A stretch of DNA of 64,000 bases, taken from positions 434,001-498,000 of the forward strand of contig NZ_CP007028.1 of NCBI RefSeq assembly GCF_000512735.1. The letters run 5' to 3'. A program made the translations under genes and the position numbers. The stretch comes from Thermocrinis ruber (lineage in GTDB: Bacteria > Aquificota > Aquificia > Aquificales > Aquificaceae). The notes beneath the pieces were generated by a model that made no database searches, had not been told where the DNA came from, and saw nothing but the letters and a program-made list of their open reading frames with translations. Each line of letters opens with the position of its first letter. The stretch's first letter is position 1. Below are positions 60,706 through 64,000 of this stretch, piece after piece.

Positions 60706-62261
60706 ACGGTGCCCTCCTCTCTAACTCTCTGCCTTGAGAGGATGTAGTTCTTTCTTAGAATAGCCCTATTGAGGGCATCCACAAAGCCCTGCACACTTGC
60801 CTTTATCACATCCACATCCACACCTCTTCCGGAGGACTTAATACCATCAAGTTCTATCACAAGCCTTGATTCCGCTTGGGCGTCCGTGTTGGGCGTTAGG
60901 GCTTTTATGGAAAAATCCAAGAGTTTGGGCTCTATACCCAGTGCTTTTTGTATTGCCTTTATTACAGCATCCACAGGACCGTTTCCGGTGGAAGTGGCTG
61001 TTCTTTCTTCTCCCATGTAAGAGAGTACCACCGTTGCAGTAGGAAGTAGCTTGTCTCCCGTTTGAACCTGATAGTGTAGGACCTTCACCGGCTCTTCCTC
61101 TTCTATTTTCATAACCTCCTCGTAGATGATCGCCTCCAAGTCTTCCTCGTACACCTCTTTCTTCTTGTCCGCAAGGGCTTTGAACTTTTCAAAGATTTTG
61201 TCTATTTCCTCCTCCGAGAGCTCATAGCCCATTTCCTTTAGCTTGCTTTTAAGGGCATGCCTGCCGGAGTGTTTTCCGAGCACTATGCGTGTAGATGGAA
61301 AGCCTACATCCTCTGGGCTCATGATCTCATAGGTTAATGGATTAGAGAGCACTCCGTGCTGGTGAATGCCCGATTCGTGGGCAAAGGCATTGTCTCCAAC
61401 CACCGCCTTATTGGGTGGCACAAAGCTCCCAGTGATCCGGCAAAGTAGCCGGCTGGTTTTATAGAGTTCTTTGGTGTTTATGTTGGTGTACAGCCCACCA
61501 AAGAAGTCCTTTCTTACCTTCAGAGCCATCACTATCTCTTCCAGTGCTGCGTTGCCAGCCCTCTCCCCTATACCGTTTATAGTGCATTCTACCTGCCTTG
61601 CCCCGTGCTTTATAGCCATCAGAGAGTTTGCCACCGCCATACCAAGGTCATCGTGGCAATGGACGCTAATTATAGCTTTGTCTATGTTTGGCACATTGTT
61701 GCGAATATCCTCTATGAGCTGGGCAAACTCTTCTGGCACCGCATAGCCCACCGTGTCCGGTATGTTTATAACAGTGGCACCCGCCTTTATTGCCCTTTCT
61801 ATGATCCTATACAAAAACTCCCTCTGACTGCGCGTAGCATCTTCGCAGGAAAACTCCACATCGTCGGTAAATCTTCTGGCAAAGGCAACCGCTTTCTCTG
61901 CCCTCTCAAGCACCTCTTCAGGAGGTAGCCTTAGCTTGTATTTCATATGAATTTCAGAGGTGGCAATAAAGGTGTGTATTCTTTTCCTTTCTGCCCCCTC
62001 AAGGGCTTGTGCTGCAAGTTCAATGTCCTTTTCCAAAGCCCTTGCCAAGGAACATATCACAGGTCCTTTGACCTCTTCCGCAATAAGCTTAACCGCCTCA
62101 AAGTCCCCCTTAGAGGCCGCCGCAAAGCCCGCCTCTATTACATCAACCCCAAGCCTTGCCAACTGAAGTGCCATCTGGAGCTTTTCCTCCGTAGTCATAG
62201 AAAAACCCGGTGCCTGCTCTCCATCCCTAAGGGTGGTGTCAAAAATATAAACTCTCTCCAT
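60702..62261 (-). CDS. leuA: 2-isopropylmalate synthase
   Basis: A 519-residue enzyme condensing acetyl-CoA with 2-oxoisovalerate, the first step of leucine synthesis. Residues 1 to about 280 are the TIM barrel with DTTLRDGEQAPGFS near 8-21 and SVHCHDDLGMAVAN as a metal-binding segment. The C-terminal LeuA regulatory domain (DAVIKAIQKALG) mediates leucine feedback. GGAGG precedes the ATG. Its promoter overlaps a Fur-like site. Confidence 0.95.
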   Translation of the reverse strand: MERVYIFDTTLRDGEQAPGFSMTTEEKLQMALQLARLGVDVIEAGFAAASKGDFEAVKLIAEEVKGPVICSLARALEKDIELAAQALEGAERKRIHTFIATSEIHMKYKLRLPPEEVLERAEKAVAFARRFTDDVEFSCEDATRSQREFLYRIIERAIKAGATVINIPDTVGYAVPEEFAQLIEDIRNNVPNIDKAIISVHCHDDLGMAVANSLMAIKHGARQVECTINGIGERAGNAALEEIVMALKVRKDFFGGLYTNINTKELYKTSRLLCRITGSFVPPNKAVVGDNAFAHESGIHQHGVLSNPLTYEIMSPEDVGFPSTRIVLGKHSGRHALKSKLKEMGYELSEEEIDKIFEKFKALADKKKEVYEEDLEAIIYEEVMKIEEEEPVKVLHYQVQTGDKLLPTATVVLSYMGEERTATSTGNGPVDAVIKAIQKALGIEPKLLDFSIKALTPNTDAQAESRLVIELDGIKSSGRGVDVDVIKASVQGFVDALNRAILRKNYILSRQRVREEGTV

Positions 62262-62280
62262 TCCGTTTCCTCCTAACTAT

Positions 62281-62295
62281 TGATAATAATTCTCA
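62281..62295. promoter_or_regulatory. Fur-box-like palindrome over the leuA -10
   Basis: TGATAATAATTCTCA matches the 7-1-7 Fur consensus TGATAAT-N-ATTATCA at 14 of 15 positions, counting the free centre. It covers the whole leuA -10 element, an ideal place for iron-dependent repression. A Fur-family gene is not in the window. Confidence 0.5.
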
Positions 62296-62311
62296 TTTAG
62301 CAAAAAGTCAA
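62283..62311 (-). promoter_or_regulatory. leuA promoter
   Basis: On the minus strand TTGACT (62306-62311), 17 bases, TATTAT (62283-62288): the closest match to a consensus sigma-70 promoter in the window. The leader to the ATG is about 15 nt and contains the GGAGG site. Confidence 0.7.
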
Positions 62312-62314
62312 GGG

Positions 62315-63910
62315 TTAGGGAAGATTGGGATTTTTTCGTCGGTTATTATCAAGTAAGTCATCTGTTATTATCAAGTAAGCTATGCTGTCATCGTCTAAAC
62401 CTTCTACCGAGTTTATCAAATTAGGTATGTCAGATATATCATAGACTTCTAAAATGTCTCCTACACGAGCACAAATTTTTGATTTCAAATTTTTTACCGC
62501 CTTTTTATTACCACTTTTTGCTTCTATTAAGCATATAAAGAGTTGTTTTCCTGTGGTTAAACCAAGAATTAAACCATCAACTTCCATAAGTTGATCTCCA
62601 GAGTGTACAGAATATGCAATTAGATTTGATATTGTCATACAAAGAATATCTTTTCCTTTTATTGACTCATCATTTTTAAGTTTTTCAACAACCTTAGACT
62701 TTGCCTCTAATTCTTTCTTTACGCTTTTGCTTGTTCCATTATGCTTTTTGTTAAATTCTGAAATGATATTGTTCTCGTAAAACTTAATGACATCGTCCGC
62801 GAAACCTATAACCGCATCAGGGAAATTGAAGTAGCTCCTAAGAAATGAAGTATGATCCCATTCCCATCTTACATCTTTACTATTAAAGAAGAGTTTCAGT
62901 GCCTGTTCTATGTATTTCTTAGCTATTTTTTCTATCACATCCCTTTTATGCTCTATATAACCCGCCCCATTATATTTATCCTTTATACACTTTAGGAACT
63001 TTTTAACCATATTAAACGATTTTTCAAATGCTGTTATTGAACTTCGCTTATCAGACCTGGAGTTGTATTGAATCACATAGAAGTTCAGAGGTGTTTTCCA
63101 AACTACTCTATAGTAGTTTGAATTTGAATTTATTTTTACTAATCGGGCTTTGCCCAGCCTCTTTTTAAATTGTTCACTAAGGTCCTCGTCTTCAAACTCA
63201 AACCTCATAATAGGTACGCATTTACTTTTGCTCTTCACATCGTTCTTGACTTCTTTTATAATATCTTTTATCAACTCATCGTAAATTTTATTAACAAAAT
63301 CACAATTACAGATATCTATACCATTTTTCAAATCTTCTATTTTCGTTTTTAATTTTTCCTTCAAATATTCGTAGTATAGGCTCTGTATTGCCAAGACTTT
63401 CTCGTTTAAGTACACGCTTTTATACAACTGTCTGTAAAGAAATTTTAATGTATTAGAAATTTCAGTTTCACCGAAAACTATGCTACGTATAAGTTCTGGA
63501 TTATCAAATAGCAATACAGGGGAAAGGTTAAGCCCGGATGGAGTATAGAATGAGTCCAAAACAAGAAAAGCAATGTTTCTTACAGTACGATATAAGCTTT
63601 TTAGGTAGGGTAAATTATTTTTTTCCACTTTATCAGAAAAGTCATCAACAATATATCTTTCAAACATCTGCTTATATACTTCTTCAAACCAGATTTTGTC
63701 TTCTTTATTTATTTTGTCCTTATTCTTTTTATACAAACAATCAAACCTCAAATAAGCTAAGATTTGATAAAAATGGCTATAATCACAGAATTTAAATATT
63801 TCTTTGGCTCTCTTCTTTATTTTTTCTCTATCAATGTTTTCTATCAATCTTGTATAAAGTTTTTCTTCAAAAAAAACTCTAACAGGATCCTTTCCGTGAA
63901 AAATGTCCAC
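62315..63910 (-). CDS. AT-rich protein with a PD-(D/E)XK nuclease-like motif, probably frame-disrupted
   Basis: A 531-residue protein of no family I recognise. It is strongly enriched in Lys, Asn, Ile and Phe, and its DNA is far more AT-rich than its neighbours, suggesting horizontal transfer. Near the C-terminus, EVDGLILG followed about 14 residues later by CLIEAKSG fits the Asp...Glu-x-Lys core of PD-(D/E)XK nucleases found in restriction and defence proteins. The only in-frame start is GTG 63910, without a ribosome-binding site. A second open frame enters from the right and runs into the same sequence, so the gene probably begins outside the window and is frameshifted at an 8-base homopolymer (63869-63876). 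A 22-bp tandem duplication has altered the last residues. Confidence 0.6.
   Translation of the reverse strand: MDIFHGKDPVRVFFEEKLYTRLIENIDREKIKKRAKEIFKFCDYSHFYQILAYLRFDCLYKKNKDKINKEDKIWFEEVYKQMFERYIVDDFSDKVEKNNLPYLKSLYRTVRNIAFLVLDSFYTPSGLNLSPVLLFDNPELIRSIVFGETEISNTLKFLYRQLYKSVYLNEKVLAIQSLYYEYLKEKLKTKIEDLKNGIDICNCDFVNKIYDELIKDIIKEVKNDVKSKSKCVPIMRFEFEDEDLSEQFKKRLGKARLVKINSNSNYYRVVWKTPLNFYVIQYNSRSDKRSSITAFEKSFNMVKKFLKCIKDKYNGAGYIEHKRDVIEKIAKKYIEQALKLFFNSKDVRWEWDHTSFLRSYFNFPDAVIGFADDVIKFYENNIISEFNKKHNGTSKSVKKELEAKSKVVEKLKNDESIKGKDILCMTISNLIAYSVHSGDQLMEVDGLILGLTTGKQLFICLIEAKSGNKKAVKNLKSKICARVGDILEVYDISDIPNLINSVEGLDDDSIAYLIITDDLLDNNRRKNPNLP
62336..62379. repeat. 22-bp tandem duplication in the 3' end of the AT-rich gene
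   Basis: Two adjacent 22-bp units share the exact 16-base core GTTATTATCAAGTAAG (62342-62357 and 62364-62379), with 20 of 22 positions alike overall. Because 22 is not a multiple of three, the extra unit shifts the frame and replaces the C-terminus. Confidence 0.85.
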
Positions 63911-63999
63911 TCCAAGTGCCCGATATTAAATAATAACGCCCAGCATTTGATTAGATCTTTCCCTTTTACCTCCTTTTCTCCAGCCTTAAGTTTAAACTT
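63844..63999 (-). pseudogene. 5' part of the AT-rich gene in another frame (partial at window edge)
   Basis: From the right edge, an open minus-strand frame encodes about 51 residues of protein-like sequence (GKDLIKCWALLFNIGHLEW, then FFTERILLEFF) and stops at 63844-63846. It overlaps the 531-residue frame by about 67 bases. If one base were added to (or two removed from) the A8/T8 run at 63869-63876, the two frames would join smoothly as ERILLEFF followed by EEKLYTRLIENI. The reading as one disrupted gene is inferred; an overlapping separate gene is the alternative. Confidence 0.5.
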
Positions 64000-64000
64000 T

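Noticed and set aside
62262-62400. The 16-base direct repeats near leuA as the start of a CRISPR array
   Set aside because: There are only two units with no spacers, and they lie in a coding sequence as a tandem duplication.

Overview
The window looks like chromosome of a hyperthermophilic, autotrophic member of the Aquificaceae, in the Hydrogenobacter / Thermocrinis / Aquifex group. The inference rests on protein content read directly from the sequence. It carries a PolA without a 5'-nuclease domain, an unusually large and partly duplicated complex I (nuo) operon, a selenocysteine-dependent exported formate dehydrogenase with its complete Sec-decoding set, flagellar ring genes, Gram-negative envelope genes (lpxA, lolA, lptF/G-like, hldE-type kinase) and very tight gene packing. 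Base composition is moderate (mid-40s % G+C by eye), except for an AT-rich gene at the right edge. No rRNA, CRISPR array or transposase was found. The only tRNA seen is selC.

Layout. 1-12 kb is mostly housekeeping: MATE exporter, patatin, thermonuclease lipoprotein, ksgA, thioredoxin-like lipoprotein, flavin reductase, serS, argA-like, polA, flgH-flgI, ugd and cysM. 12.1-27.7 kb is one long minus-strand complex I operon. Its transcription order is nuoI2-J2-K2-L2-M2-N2-A-CD-H-I1-J1-K1-L1-M1-N1, followed closely by cysM and ugd. It has two sets of nuoI-N but no nuoB, E, F or G. The two nuoL genes share a 1,468-bp block that reads as identical, inside otherwise diverged neighbours, which points to recent gene conversion. 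27.7-34 kb holds a heptose-7-P kinase, yraN, khpA, rpsP, purE, tpiA, lptF/G, hemB and sucC.

34.0-48.4 kb is the most notable region, a compact selenium/formate island. On the plus strand are a LysR regulator, selB, selA, a Tat-type transglutaminase-like protein and selD. The minus-strand operon is fdhA-fdhB-fdhC-sodC-fdhE-(GcvH-like)-selC. Both selD and fdhA contain an in-frame UGA (Sec12 and Sec196), each followed by a hairpin with a 7-bp stem and 3-nt loop that fits a bacterial SECIS. The tRNA-Sec gene shares its first base with the stop codon of the upstream gene and abuts the selD stop codon. A GcvH-like lipoyl-domain protein with an apparent export signal sits in the same operon and is the best candidate for an uncharacterised partner of the formate dehydrogenase. 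A molybdopterin-oxidoreductase paralogue lacking the catalytic Sec/Cys is transcribed divergently from fdhA, across a region with two perfect inverted repeats.

48.3-62.3 kb returns to housekeeping: cinA C-terminal type, lpxA, uvrB, ispD, proB, a GNAT protein, lolA, nnrDE, a degenerate LytM lipoprotein, a DUF29 protein, a CCA-adding-type enzyme, a cold-shock protein, a thioredoxin-fold protein, a HIT protein, an ABC ATPase and leuA. The leuA promoter overlaps a strong Fur-box-like palindrome. 62.3-64.0 kb is an AT-rich gene with a PD-(D/E)XK nuclease-like motif. It has two signs of frame disruption: a 22-bp tandem duplication at the 3' end and a homopolymer-associated frame change near the 5' end. 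It is probably an acquired, possibly defence-related gene that continues beyond the window.
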